Notes: a model not told the origin generated them from the sequence alone. 46,363 nt of DNA from Nitrospirota bacterium (GCA_029261155.1 JAJDBW010000049.1:1-46363), one strand, 5' to 3'. Shown: positions 25,843-34,462, numbered from the stretch's first letter. Numbers and translations are program-made.

Positions 25843-26912
25843 ACTATCAGGAAGGCATGCGTCATTTTGAGCGCGAGGACTTATCGCTTTGTTACCTCTT
25901 GAGCGGCGAGGAGCCTTTGTTGCTTTCGCGTTTGCTCCATCGACTTCTCGAAAAAGGGATTGAGCCCAGCTTGGCTGCATTTAACAGTCACCAGTTTCGA
26001 GGTGAATCGATTTCACCTGAAGCTGTGGTTTCCATGGCCAATACCTTTCCGGTTTCCAGCCCGCGGCGGGTGATTGTGATTCGAAACGCCGAACACATCA
26101 AAGACGAAGCGGGCCTTCTGCTGCATTATTTAAACGATCCTTGCGAGACCAGTCTTTTGGTTTTTGTCTCAGAAAAACCCGACATGCGCAAGAAGCTGTT
26201 TTCGACTTTAAAACGCTTGGCGACGGTGATGGCCTGTCCTCGGCTCTATGATCGAGAGCTTCCGGCTTGGATTGCACAAGAGGGAAGCAAAAACGGCTTG
26301 CGGTTTTCTCAGGAGGCGCTGTGGTTGATTAAAGAGTATCTCGGAAATGACTTGTCTTTAATTCAGCGGGAGATCGAAAAGATCGGACTTTATTTGGCCA
26401 GAGTGGACAGCACATCGGAGGGTGAGGCCCTTGAGGTGTCGAGTGAGGTGGTTCGGGTGGTCGTGAGTGGTGGACGGAGTCATTCAATTTTTGAGCTGCT
26501 TCGCGCCCTGGGGGAAAAAGATCGATCGAAAGCACTTCGTTTATTGAATTTGTTGTTGGGGGAAGGTGCGCACCCCCTCTTTATTTTGTCGATGCTCACT
26601 CGCCAGCTGCGGCAGATGTCCCTGGCCCGAACGGGGATCGATGCGGGCCTAAAAGAAGCGGTCATCGCCAAAAAAGTTCCGATGCCGCCGGGGCTCTTTC
26701 AACGTTTTCTCAAGCAAGTGGAGGCTTGGTCTCAGGCTGAGATTCGGTCGGCATTCGCAGGGTCTCTTTCCGCTGATTCGCAATTGAAGGGCGGAAGCCT
26801 GTCTCCGGCGATCGTTTTGGAGACATTGCTCTTGGATCTTTGCCAAGGGAATTCTACATTCCCTCGGCGCGCTGCTTACCTGATGTCCTTTCAGGAACAA
26901 ACGGCTTTTTGA
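25839..26912 (+). CDS. holA: DNA polymerase III delta subunit
   Basis: 357 residues of the clamp-loader delta subunit, which opens the beta clamp ring. LSLCYLLSGEEPLLLSRLLH at the N-terminus, FPVSSPRRVIVIRNAEHI and the C-terminal segment FELLRALGEKDRSKALRLLN are typical. The ATPase fold lacks a working P-loop, as expected for delta. It overlaps the lptE stop by 4 bp and is the last gene of the leuS operon. The length is normal. Confidence 0.92.
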   Translation: MNYQEGMRHFEREDLSLCYLLSGEEPLLLSRLLHRLLEKGIEPSLAAFNSHQFRGESISPEAVVSMANTFPVSSPRRVIVIRNAEHIKDEAGLLLHYLNDPCETSLLVFVSEKPDMRKKLFSTLKRLATVMACPRLYDRELPAWIAQEGSKNGLRFSQEALWLIKEYLGNDLSLIQREIEKIGLYLARVDSTSEGEALEVSSEVVRVVVSGGRSHSIFELLRALGEKDRSKALRLLNLLLGEGAHPLFILSMLTRQLRQMSLARTGIDAGLKEAVIAKKVPMPPGLFQRFLKQVEAWSQAEIRSAFAGSLSADSQLKGGSLSPAIVLETLLLDLCQGNSTFPRRAAYLMSFQEQTAF

Positions 26913-27159
26913 GGCCAGCGGTATTTTATCGGCCTCAATAGGCTTAGTCGGCGTTTCTCTCTTTTTGTAATCAGGAAGATTATTGATGTGGTTTTGTTTC
27001 TTGCCGAGATCCGTTTAGGGCCATGTGGTGTTGTATCGAGGCACTATAATAACCTGCTCGAGTCCACGGCTTTTGAGTGGATCGCAAAGTGGAGAAGCAG
27101 TCCGATGAAGCCTTCGGCTTGCTTGCTCGGATCCAGGACCAAGATTGAGTGGATTGGTG

Positions 27160-27429
27160 TTATTGAGAAAGGGCTTGGTTGGCCTTTTTGGCGAGACGCG
27201 AGATCTTTCTAGAGGCTCTCTTTTTGGGCAACACGCCCTTGGATGCGGCCCGATTGATTGATGCGGTGGCCGCTTTCAAGCGCTGTTGGGTGGTCTCGGC
27301 ATCTTTGTCATTGATCGCAGCAAGCGCTTTTCTGACGGCTGTTTTCACCGAAGACGCGACGGTTCTGTTTTGCTGTCGCCGCTTTTGCGACTGACGTTCT
27401 CTCTTTAATGCAGAAGGATGGTTGGCCAA
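27160..27429 (-). CDS. rpsT: 30S ribosomal protein S20 (TTG start)
   Basis: 89 residues, almost entirely basic helices: ANHPSALKRERQSQKRRQQN and KGVLPKKRASRKISRLAKKA are diagnostic. The start codon is TTG at 27429-27427 with AGGAGAT upstream. The E. coli rpsT gene also begins with UUG, where the weak codon takes part in autoregulation, so the same may hold here. S20 is an early-assembling 16S rRNA-binding protein. It is transcribed from a promoter that overlaps the start of the divergent murJ gene. Confidence 0.97.
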   Translation of the reverse strand: MANHPSALKRERQSQKRRQQNRTVASSVKTAVRKALAAINDKDAETTQQRLKAATASINRAASKGVLPKKRASRKISRLAKKANQALSQ

Positions 27430-27457
27430 AGGACGATCTCCTAAAAATGAAATTCAT

Positions 27458-27487
27458 TATATAATGCCTACTGAGATGGAAAGTCAA
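27458..27487 (-). promoter_or_regulatory. rpsT promoter
   Basis: On the minus strand TTGACT (27487-27482), an 18-base spacer and TATATA (27463-27458), about 30 bp before the TTG start of rpsT. It covers the first codons of murJ on the other strand. Confidence 0.65.
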
Positions 27488-29101
27488 GAAAAATCGATTT
27501 CGGGCTTTGCCGAAGCGGAGAAGGAAATCGCGGCTTCGGCCGGAGTTGTGGCGGCCGGAACCTTTGTTAGCCGCATTTTCGGCTTTGTCCGAGACATGCT
27601 CTTGGCGGGCATATTTGGCGCGTCCTTTACCGCCGATGCTTTTTACGTGGCTTTTCGCATTCCCAACCTGCTTCGCGAGCTTTTTGCGGAAGGCTCAATG
27701 TCGGCTGGCTTTGTTCCGGTATTTACGGAATATTTAACAAGGCATGGCAAAGAGAAGGCCAAGGCTCTCGCTCAGGCTTCTTTTTCCGTGCTGCTTATCA
27801 TTGTCACAGCCATCACAATCGTCGGTGTTCTGTTCTCGACGCAACTTGTTGGCCTTATTGCACCGGGTTTCCTGGCGGATAGGGAAAAGTTTGAGTTGAC
27901 AGTGACGCTGACACGATTGATGTTTCCCTTCCTGATCTTTATCTCCTTATCGGCTTTGGCCATGGGCATGCTCAACAGTATGCGCCGCTTTGCCCCTCCT
28001 GCCTTTTCCTCGGTCGTCTACAATGGGGTGAATATTACCATGCTCCTTGTCTTGGCGCCCTTTCTTGAGGCGCCCGTATATGCGGCGGCCATTGGGGTAA
28101 CTTGTGGGTGCATTGCCCAATTTTTAATCTTGCTTCCTTATGTGCGCCGTGAGGGCTTATCCCTTTTGCCGGAGCGCTGGCGCTGGCCCTGGCCAATCCA
28201 CTCAGGTGTTTCACGGATGGGGCGCTTGATCTTACCGACATTATTGGGTTTGTCCGTCACACAGGTTAACCTGTTTGTGAATACTTTTTTGGCCTCCTTC
28301 CTGTCGATGGGAAGTGTGAGTTATCTCTACTATGGGATGCGTTTAATTCATTTTCCGCTGGGGATTTTTGCCGTCGCCCTGTCCACCGTCCTTCTGCCCA
28401 CGCTTTCTTCTCAGGCTGCAAAAGGCGATCTTCCGGCTTTGGGTCGTTCGTTTTCTTTTGGTCTCCGACTTGTTTTTTTTATTACTTTTCCCGCCCTCTT
28501 GGGATTGATTTTATTTAGGACCCCAATCGTGCATCTGCTCTTTGAGCATGGTCAATTCGATCGGGCTGCGACGGCAGGTACGGCTGATGCCGTCCTCTTT
28601 TACGCGGTTGGGCTTTGGGCCTTTGCGGGCGTTCGCGTTGTCGTGCCCGTTTTTTATGCGATGCAGGATACGAAAACACCTGTAAAAATTGCCATCGCGT
28701 CGATGGCTTTAAATCTTGTGCTTAATCTTTTATTGATGTTTCCCTTAAAACACAGAGGCTTGGCCCTCGCGACTTCCTTGTCGGCGATCTTCAATTTCTT
28801 AACGCTTCTTTTTGTATTAAGACGTCGGGTGCGCTGGACTGAAGGGGGGGGATTGGGAGGCGCCTATTTGAAGGTGGTTTTTAGTTCATGCTTTATGCTC
28901 ATCCCTGCGTTTATGATTTCAAAACAAGGGCTTTGGTTGGAAGGAGGTGCTTGGGTCTTGAAGACCGCATCTTTGGCTTTGGCCATCTTCACGAGTGTTG
29001 TGGTGTATGTCGGCCTTCAATTCCTATTGAAATGCGAAGAGCTGCATTTTATAGCAAAGGTCATCAAGGATCGATTTAATGGTCGCGGGAAGCCTCTTTA
29101 A
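27464..29101 (+). CDS. murJ: lipid II flippase
   Basis: About 545 residues with 13-14 hydrophobic helices. The N-terminal helix region ASAGVVAAGTFVSRIFGFVR and LRELFAEGSMSAGFVPVFTE is the hallmark of MurJ/MviN. The protein flips lipid II across the inner membrane for peptidoglycan synthesis. The open frame begins at TTG 27422, but that codon lies inside rpsT. ATG 27464 or ATG 27476 is a better start; neither has a clear Shine-Dalgarno. The gene is divergent from rpsT with overlapping 5' regions. Confidence 0.94.
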   Translation: MPTEMESQEKSISGFAEAEKEIAASAGVVAAGTFVSRIFGFVRDMLLAGIFGASFTADAFYVAFRIPNLLRELFAEGSMSAGFVPVFTEYLTRHGKEKAKALAQASFSVLLIIVTAITIVGVLFSTQLVGLIAPGFLADREKFELTVTLTRLMFPFLIFISLSALAMGMLNSMRRFAPPAFSSVVYNGVNITMLLVLAPFLEAPVYAAAIGVTCGCIAQFLILLPYVRREGLSLLPERWRWPWPIHSGVSRMGRLILPTLLGLSVTQVNLFVNTFLASFLSMGSVSYLYYGMRLIHFPLGIFAVALSTVLLPTLSSQAAKGDLPALGRSFSFGLRLVFFITFPALLGLILFRTPIVHLLFEHGQFDRAATAGTADAVLFYAVGLWAFAGVRVVVPVFYAMQDTKTPVKIAIASMALNLVLNLLLMFPLKHRGLALATSLSAIFNFLTLLFVLRRRVRWTEGGGLGGAYLKVVFSSCFMLIPAFMISKQGLWLEGGAWVLKTASLALAIFTSVVVYVGLQFLLKCEELHFIAKVIKDRFNGRGKPL

Positions 29102-29434
29102 TTCGCTGACGCAATAATAGCGAATCAATGCAGTCTACAAGAATTATTATAGAGTTATTCAAAATGCAACAGTATTTACCCCTCTTTCCTTGCCTATGCT
29201 TTAAAGATTTCGATCATTCGCACGTCATGAAGACCAAGATAATGAGTCTTTTCTTTTATCGATCGTTCCTCTCTTCATGTCATTTTACATAGATTTTACT
29301 GGCTTCTTTTCCGTTCGTCAGATTTATAACCATAGCCTACTGTATAGCATTCAGTAAAATAATTATTTTATGTATAGCATTTTGCTTGACACAAATCATA
29401 TTAAGCGCTATACCTGTTCCATAGAGGTGATGAA
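29102..29434 (+). promoter_or_regulatory. intergenic region with promoter and 30-bp-spaced repeats
   Basis: This AT-rich 333-bp gap holds TTGACA (29386-29391), a 17-base spacer and TATACC (29409-29414), followed by GAGGTGAT before the TTG start at 29435. Two copies of TGTATAGCATT (29341-29351 and 29371-29381) are exactly 30 bp apart, about three helical turns, just upstream of the -35 box. They are a likely regulator site. I see no gene in the rest. Confidence 0.6.
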
Positions 29435-29947
29435 TTGCAAGAACTCAAAGAAATTATTACTGGTCTTGAGCAAAGAATTCAAGTTTACAAATCGAAGCTT
29501 CAAGATCTACAAAAAAGGCGAGATGAAATCGATGGAAATATTAAGACCATCAAGAAGTACCTCGAACTTGCCGAAACGCTTTGTCGGGTAGAAATTGCAA
29601 AAGCTAAGGGTGGCAAAGGCTTTGACCAAGACGTTCCTGGAAACGAAAAAGGCGCGGTCGAAGAAGATAAATCCGATATCATCTTACTTGAAAAATCGAA
29701 ATATGTCGGCCTTTCCGTCCCTCAGGCGACTTACTTGTTGTTGAAGGAATTGGGTCGAACCGCTCATGCAAAGGAGATCTATCAGAAGCTAACAAAGGGA
29801 GGTATCCGAATGCGAGGCAAGACACCAGTGACCTCCATTGCGATTTCTCTTTCTCGGGATAAGCGTTTTAAAAAGGTTGCACCGAATACCTTTGATCTGG
29901 TCGAGGATATCGAAACCGATGTCCTGTCTAACAAAAACGGGAGCTGA
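29435..29947 (+). CDS. coiled-coil plus HARE-HTH-like domain protein
   Basis: 170 residues starting at TTG 29435, supported by GAGGTGAT upstream and no nearby ATG in frame. Residues 1-50 form an amphipathic coiled coil (LEQRIQVYKSKLQDLQKRRD), residues 60-85 an acidic linker. Residues 92-155 resemble the HARE-HTH/winged-helix fold: SVPQATYLLLKELGRTAHAK, IYQKLTKGGIRMRGKTP, FKKVAPNTFDLVE. In other proteins this domain is linked to DNA modification and chromatin-like factors and restriction enzymes. The gene is followed after 17 bp by a histone H1-like gene on the same strand, so a joint role in nucleoid structure or DNA binding is plausible (inference). Confidence 0.65.
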   Translation: MQELKEIITGLEQRIQVYKSKLQDLQKRRDEIDGNIKTIKKYLELAETLCRVEIAKAKGGKGFDQDVPGNEKGAVEEDKSDIILLEKSKYVGLSVPQATYLLLKELGRTAHAKEIYQKLTKGGIRMRGKTPVTSIAISLSRDKRFKKVAPNTFDLVEDIETDVLSNKNGS

Positions 29948-29964
29948 AAGGGGGTGAAGGCAGC

Positions 29965-30306
29965 TTGGCTACAGTAAAAAAAGCAAAAAAGAAAAAATCA
30001 ACGGCAGGAACAAAGGTTTCTGCAAAGAAGAAAACGGCTAAAAAAGTAGCAAAGCCGAAAGCAACGGCGAAAAAGGCCGCTGCAAAGAAGAAAACGGCTA
30101 AAAAAGCAGCAAAGCCGAAAGCAACGGCGAAAAAGGCCGCTGCAAAGAAGAAAACGGCTAAAAAAGCAGCAAAGCCGAAAGCAACGGCGAAAAAAGCCGC
30201 TGCAAAGAAGAAAACGGCTAAAAAAACAGCAAAGCCGAAAGCAACGGCGAAAAAAGCCGCTGCAAAGAAGAAAACGGCTAAAAAAGCAGCTAAAAGAAAG
30301 AGGTAG
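29965..30306 (+). CDS. histone H1-like Lys/Ala/Pro repeat protein
   Basis: 113 residues almost entirely of Lys, Ala, Thr and Pro: after a short lead it repeats a 20-residue unit (AAAKKKTAKKAAKPKATAKK) about 4.5 times and ends KRKR. This matches the C-terminal tail of eukaryotic histone H1 and bacterial H1-like proteins such as those of Chlamydia and Bordetella, which bind DNA through charge. The start is TTG with GGGGGTGA about six bases upstream. It ends directly at a strong terminator. The repeat unit is 60 bp and nearly identical at DNA level, so copy number may vary between strains. Confidence 0.88.
   Translation: MATVKKAKKKKSTAGTKVSAKKKTAKKVAKPKATAKKAAAKKKTAKKAAKPKATAKKAAAKKKTAKKAAKPKATAKKAAAKKKTAKKTAKPKATAKKAAAKKKTAKKAAKRKR
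30020..30300 (+). repeat. 60-bp tandem repeat inside the H1-like gene
   Basis: About 4.7 copies of a 60-bp unit (starting TGCAAAGAAGAAAACGGCTA), with only a few single-base differences between copies (for example ggcc/agcc and a gca/gta/aca change). The exact 60-bp period keeps the reading frame. Confidence 0.95.
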
Positions 30307-30314
30307 AACCAACT

Positions 30315-30342
30315 GGGGGGGCTTTGCCCCCCCTTTTTTTTT
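30315..30342 (+). terminator. rho-independent terminator
   Basis: GGGGGGGC (30315-30322), a TTT loop, GCCCCCCC (30326-30333) and a run of nine T. It ends the HARE-HTH/H1-like unit, and lies 20 bp from the convergent lpxC stop. Confidence 0.95.
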
Positions 30343-30361
30343 GCTTTAAAGCCGAATTTTT

Positions 30362-31282
30362 TTAGGCGGGAAGCGGGATACTTTGATAGCTGGGGATTGG
30401 GTATTTTTTCGGGTGTGTTTCTTGGGAAGCGGGTGCGGAAACCATCCGCCAGGCTTTTTTGTTTTTGAAGATTTCCTTAACCAAGGCGACATGGAGTTGA
30501 TGTCCCGAGCAGTTGGCCTCAACTCTCCCAAGGATGGGTCTGCCCAGTAGGGAAAAGTCGCCGACGAGATCTAAGACTTTGTGCCGGACAAATTCATCTG
30601 AATAGCGCAGCCCTTGCTTATTCAAGACCGAACTATCTCCAATGACGACGGCATTGTCGAGAGATCCGCCCATTGCAAGACCCTGAGACTGCAAGTAGGA
30701 CACATCTTTTAGGAAGGCAAAAGTTCTCGCAGGAGCGATGTCGCGGATAAAGGCCTGCGGACTATGCCAATAGTGATACGATTGTTTGGCAATTACGGAA
30801 TGATCAAAGTCAATTTTATAGAGCACTTCGAAGGTAGAGCTGGGGCGAATCGTAATTGACTTCCCTTTTTCGGAGATGCGTAGGGGTTTTAAAATTTCAA
30901 TAAAGGGGCGTTCCTTGGCCTGTGTGGTTGTTCCCGCGTCCAAGAGTAATGATATAAAAGGCGAGGCGCTGCCATCCATTGCAGGAACCTCAGGACCATC
31001 CAGTTCAATGATGAGGTTATCGATTTCAAGTGCAGCGACCGCAGCCAAAAGGTGCTCGACCGTTTGAACAGTTGCTCCTTTTGCACCGATTATGGTAGAA
31101 AATTGCGATGGCAACACGTGCGCTTCATTTGCGGGAATCGCTGTTCTTCCGATGTCCGTACGAACAAAAACAATACCATCACCAGGTTTTGCCGGGAGCA
31201 GATTTAGGTGGATGTTTTTACCGGAGTGGAGTCCGATGCCTCGACAAGACACCTTTTTTCCGATCGTTTTTTCCCTTGCCAT
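30362..31282 (-). CDS. lpxC: UDP-3-O-acyl-N-acetylglucosamine deacetylase
   Basis: 306 residues of the zinc deacetylase that commits cells to lipid A synthesis. Metal ligands are in VEHLLAAVAALE (first His) and EFVRHKVLDLVGD (His and Asp), with SGHQLHVALVKEI near the C-terminus carrying the catalytic His. GIGLHSGKNIHLNLLPA and DIAPARTFAFLKDV are typical. Its presence shows that the organism makes lipopolysaccharide. ATG 31282 has no close upstream gene, so it has its own promoter in the AT-rich 274-bp gap shared with glgA. Confidence 0.96.
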   Translation of the reverse strand: MAREKTIGKKVSCRGIGLHSGKNIHLNLLPAKPGDGIVFVRTDIGRTAIPANEAHVLPSQFSTIIGAKGATVQTVEHLLAAVAALEIDNLIIELDGPEVPAMDGSASPFISLLLDAGTTTQAKERPFIEILKPLRISEKGKSITIRPSSTFEVLYKIDFDHSVIAKQSYHYWHSPQAFIRDIAPARTFAFLKDVSYLQSQGLAMGGSLDNAVVIGDSSVLNKQGLRYSDEFVRHKVLDLVGDFSLLGRPILGRVEANCSGHQLHVALVKEIFKNKKAWRMVSAPASQETHPKKYPIPSYQSIPLPA

Positions 31283-31450
31283 GCTTTGTATGCCTTATTT
31301 TTTAAAAAAGTATGAAATTGCTTGTGTTTCCTAATTAAGAGAGCAATGTTCGTGCCAATCGTTTCGATGTGAACTTAATACTAAAAAGATTATATTTTTC
31401 AATAGTTTATGGTGTTCTTTTTTAGCTTCTTTATTTTGAGGCTCCTTAAA

Positions 31451-31516
31451 GTGTTGTATATTTAATACACTTAAAAAAAGGGGTGTTGTATTTTAACAAC
31501 ATGCCTAAGTTATTAT
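31451..31516 (+). promoter_or_regulatory. glgA promoter region with repeated operator-like sites
   Basis: Two related elements, GTGTTGTATATTTAATACAC (31451-31470) and GTGTTGTATTTTAACAAC (31483-31500), are each partly palindromic and lie 32 bp apart. The second covers a possible -35 (TTGTAT 31486), and TATTAT (31511-31516) is a possible -10. They could bind a regulator of glgA-pfkA or of divergent lpxC. Confidence 0.45.
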
Positions 31517-31556
31517 AGGGTCTAGATTTTTCTTAGAAAACGAAGGCGATCTGCAC

Positions 31557-33029
31557 TTGAGTTCTAAGGCACAAAAATTAGACATTGTCTTTGCCGCTTC
31601 GGAATCGCTCCCTTACGCCAAAACTGGTGGCTTGGCAGATGTCATTGCATCTCTTTCTGCAAGCTTGGTTCAAAAAGGGCTTTCTGTCACGGTATTTCTG
31701 CCTTTGTATGGCCAAATCGATCGCGAAGCGTTCTCATTGATTTCCACCGGGAAAGAAATTGTCGTTCCTGTTTCGGACCGAAAAGAAAGGGGCCTGCTCT
31801 ATCGGGGAGAACATGCAGGGGTCATGTTTTATTTTATCGAACAAGATCGCTATTTTAATCGATTGGGATACTATGGTACGGAGGAGGGTGATTATTTCGA
31901 CAACGCGGAGCGCTTTCTTTTTTTTTCCCGCGGGATACTGGAAGGACTCAAGGTCCTCGGCCTTTCTCCCGATGTCTTACATTGCCATGACTGGCATACC
32001 GCGCTTATTCCGCTTTACCTTAAGGAAAGCTATCGCAATGATTTTCCAAAGACGGCAACGCTCTTTACGATCCACAACCTGGGATATCAAGGTGTCTTTT
32101 GGCACTACGATTGGCACCTGCTGAATTTGCCCTGGGATTATTTTTATGCAGATGGTCTCGAGTTTTTTGGGAAGATTAATTTTCTAAAAGGAGGCTTGTT
32201 TTTTGCCGATCAACTGACGACGGTCAGCCGGAAATATGCCAAAGAGATTCAAACGCCCGCTGGAGGCCAGCGTTTGGAGGGCGTGTTAAGAAAGCGGCAA
32301 AAGGATCTCGTGGGGATTGTAAACGGGATCGACACGACCGAATGGGATTCGGCGCATGATCCCTATATAGCGGCAGCCTACGACAGCGACCGGCTCGCCG
32401 GAAAAGCGATCTGCAAGACTGCGCTTCAAAAAGAGGTGGGCCTTCCCTGTCAAAAAGAGCGTCCGCTTTTGGCGATGATTACTCGCCTCGTGGCACACAA
32501 AGGGATTGATTTGCTGGCCTCCGTTCTCGAAACCATGATGAAGATGCCGATCCAATGCGTCATATTGGGAAATGGTGAGAAACATTATGAAGACATGTTG
32601 GCGGTCTGTGCCGCGCGATATCCCGAAAAAATGGTCGTGAAGATCGGTTATGATCCAGCCTTGGCGCACCGCATCGAAGCGGGCGCAGACCTCTTTCTGA
32701 TGCCCTCCCAATATGAACCCTGTGGCCTCACGCAGTTGGTCAGTCTACGTTATGGGACCATCCCGATAGTTCATGCAACCGGAGGACTTGAGGATACGGT
32801 TGCGTCTTTTAAATCCAAAAGCGGTCGTGGAAACGGATTTAAATTTAAGTCCTACACGGCCCGTGCTTTTATAAGGCAGATTCAAAAAAGTCTTTCTTTA
32901 TTTCGCGATAAAAAAAAGTGGCGGACCTTGATGCGCAATGGTATGCGAGGCGATTATTCCTGGGGGGCGTCTGCTGAAGTTTATGTGGAATTGTATCAAG
33001 GGCTCATAGATAAACAGGAGAAGAGATGA
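31557..33029 (+). CDS. glgA: glycogen synthase (ADP-glucose type)
   Basis: 490 residues of a GT5 glycosyltransferase with GT-B fold. The ADP-glucose-binding KTGGLADV motif is near residue 22, HCHDWHTALIPLYLK and FTIHNLGYQG lie in the N-domain, and PSQYEPCGLTQLVSLRYGTI is in the C-domain. It extends alpha-1,4-glucan chains. TTG 31557 is used as the start since the conserved sequence begins only eight residues later. The stop overlaps the pfkA start by 4 bp, an unusual joining of glycogen synthesis and glycolysis. Confidence 0.94.
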   Translation: MSSKAQKLDIVFAASESLPYAKTGGLADVIASLSASLVQKGLSVTVFLPLYGQIDREAFSLISTGKEIVVPVSDRKERGLLYRGEHAGVMFYFIEQDRYFNRLGYYGTEEGDYFDNAERFLFFSRGILEGLKVLGLSPDVLHCHDWHTALIPLYLKESYRNDFPKTATLFTIHNLGYQGVFWHYDWHLLNLPWDYFYADGLEFFGKINFLKGGLFFADQLTTVSRKYAKEIQTPAGGQRLEGVLRKRQKDLVGIVNGIDTTEWDSAHDPYIAAAYDSDRLAGKAICKTALQKEVGLPCQKERPLLAMITRLVAHKGIDLLASVLETMMKMPIQCVILGNGEKHYEDMLAVCAARYPEKMVVKIGYDPALAHRIEAGADLFLMPSQYEPCGLTQLVSLRYGTIPIVHATGGLEDTVASFKSKSGRGNGFKFKSYTARAFIRQIQKSLSLFRDKKKWRTLMRNGMRGDYSWGASAEVYVELYQGLIDKQEKR

Positions 33030-34105
33030 CGATAGGGGTGTTGACAGGAGGCGGCGATTGTCCGGGATTAAATGCAGTGATCCGCGCCATCGTGAAGTCT
33101 GCAAAAATAAATCATCAATGGGATGTCATCGGCATCGAAGAAGGTTATGAGGGATTACTCACGCCCGTAAAAACGCGGCCCTTAAACGAGGCGGCTATTC
33201 GAGGGATTCTTCCGATGGGTGGAACGATTTTAGGCGCGACCAGCGGGATGAGTCCTGACAAAGTCAAGAAAAGATCAGGCCTTTTCGATGGAGATCAGGG
33301 TGTTTCTGGTGAAGTCAAAGAAAACATTCAAGCGCTTAATCTCTCCTGTTTGATCGCAATGGGGGGAGACGGCACAATGAAAATTGCGCATGCCCTATTT
33401 AATGCAGGCGTCCCCGTGATAGGGATTCCAAAAACCATCGACAACGACATACCCAGTACCGACCTCACTTTTGGTTTTCAAACCGCTGTAAATACGGCGA
33501 CGGAAGCCCTCGACAAATTGCACACCACGGCAGAAAGTCATCACCGCGTGATTGTTGTCGAAGTCATGGGGCGTTATGCCGGTTGGATCGCGCTCGAAGC
33601 CGGGATCGCGGGTGGCGCCGATGTGATCTTGATCCCTGAAATTCCTTTTCGAGTCGATAAAATTTGTGAAACAATCGATAGTCGATACAAAAGAGGTCGG
33701 CGTTTTTCGATCGTGGTTGCGGCCGAGGGTGCCAAACCACTCGGCGGGGAAATGTCCGTTATTCAGCGATCCGATTCTGGTTATGTCGAACGCCTTGGCG
33801 GGATGGGCAACAAGGTGGGTGAAGAGCTGGCGCGTTGTACCGACATGGATGTTCGGGTGACTGTGTTGGGCCACCTTCAGCGAGGGGGTTCGCCGACTCC
33901 CTTTGACCGCATCCTTGCGAGCCGCTTTGGTGTGGCCGCCGTTGATCTCATCGCAAAGAAACGTTTTGGAGAAATGGTCCGCCTTCATGGAACCGAAATC
34001 GATTCGATCCCGCTTGCCGATGTCGTCCACCATCTTAAAACGGTGGCACCCGATGGGCCCTTGGTCAAATCCGCCGAATCGCTGGGCATCTCTTTTGGAC
34101 GATAA
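33026..34105 (+). CDS. pfkA: 6-phosphofructokinase
   Basis: 359 residues of the PFK-A family. The N-terminal GVLTGGGDCPGLNAVIRAIV, GGDGTMKIAH, PKTIDNDIPSTDLTFGFQTA and EVMGRYAGWIALEAG are all intact. At the two positions used to tell phosphate donors apart, the sequence has Gly after GGD (as in ATP enzymes) and Lys in PKTIDND (as in pyrophosphate enzymes). That mix is known from ATP-dependent enzymes related to the PPi group, such as those of trypanosomes, so ATP is more likely. It is coupled to glgA by ATGA. Confidence 0.93.
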   Translation: MTIGVLTGGGDCPGLNAVIRAIVKSAKINHQWDVIGIEEGYEGLLTPVKTRPLNEAAIRGILPMGGTILGATSGMSPDKVKKRSGLFDGDQGVSGEVKENIQALNLSCLIAMGGDGTMKIAHALFNAGVPVIGIPKTIDNDIPSTDLTFGFQTAVNTATEALDKLHTTAESHHRVIVVEVMGRYAGWIALEAGIAGGADVILIPEIPFRVDKICETIDSRYKRGRRFSIVVAAEGAKPLGGEMSVIQRSDSGYVERLGGMGNKVGEELARCTDMDVRVTVLGHLQRGGSPTPFDRILASRFGVAAVDLIAKKRFGEMVRLHGTEIDSIPLADVVHHLKTVAPDGPLVKSAESLGISFGR

Positions 34106-34153
34106 AATAAGAGGTGTGCAAGAAGCCCGGCGTCAAACCCAACTTGCGCCGTT

Positions 34154-34462
34154 TTATTTTACAGTTTTACCTTTCGCTTTGGAGTCGATGAAAAAAGGGG
34201 ACCGGCGTTTATTCGCTTGATAATAAATCGCATCTTCGCCCCAAACTAATTGGAAGGGGAGGTTCAGGTGCCTCGCGATGCCTTCTCGAATGTAAGGGTC
34301 TTTTAAAATAAAGTCTCCCGTTTTGGGATTAAGGTTCAGGCACTGAGATAATGAACGTCGATCCACTCTTAAAGCCTTGGCGATTTCCGCCTGCTTCAAT
34401 CCTTTGGTCACAATCAGCCCCTTGATTTTAGCGGCTCTTTGTTTTATTTTTGTCGCATTCAT
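34154..34462 (-). CDS. small helix-turn-helix protein (phage repressor/Ner-like)
   Basis: 102 residues. Residues 10-60 form a helix-turn-helix (IKGLIVTKGLKQAEIAKALR, then VDRRSLSQCLNL), and residues 60-80 (YIREGIARHLNLPFQLVWGED) resemble the end of Ner/Nlp-type phage regulators. ATG 34462 has AGGAGG eight bases upstream. It is the last of three same-strand genes in a compact cassette with a small basic ORF and a P-loop protein. It is probably a transcription factor; its target is unknown. Confidence 0.68.
   Translation of the reverse strand: MNATKIKQRAAKIKGLIVTKGLKQAEIAKALRVDRRSLSQCLNLNPKTGDFILKDPYIREGIARHLNLPFQLVWGEDAIYYQANKRRSPFFIDSKAKGKTVK

Noticed and set aside
26988-27212. 74-codon plus-strand frame between holA and rpsT
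   Set aside because: It overlaps the end of rpsT on the other strand and has no coding character.
30020-30300. 60-bp repeats as a CRISPR array
   Set aside because: The repeats are contiguous without unique spacers and encode an in-frame Lys/Ala protein.
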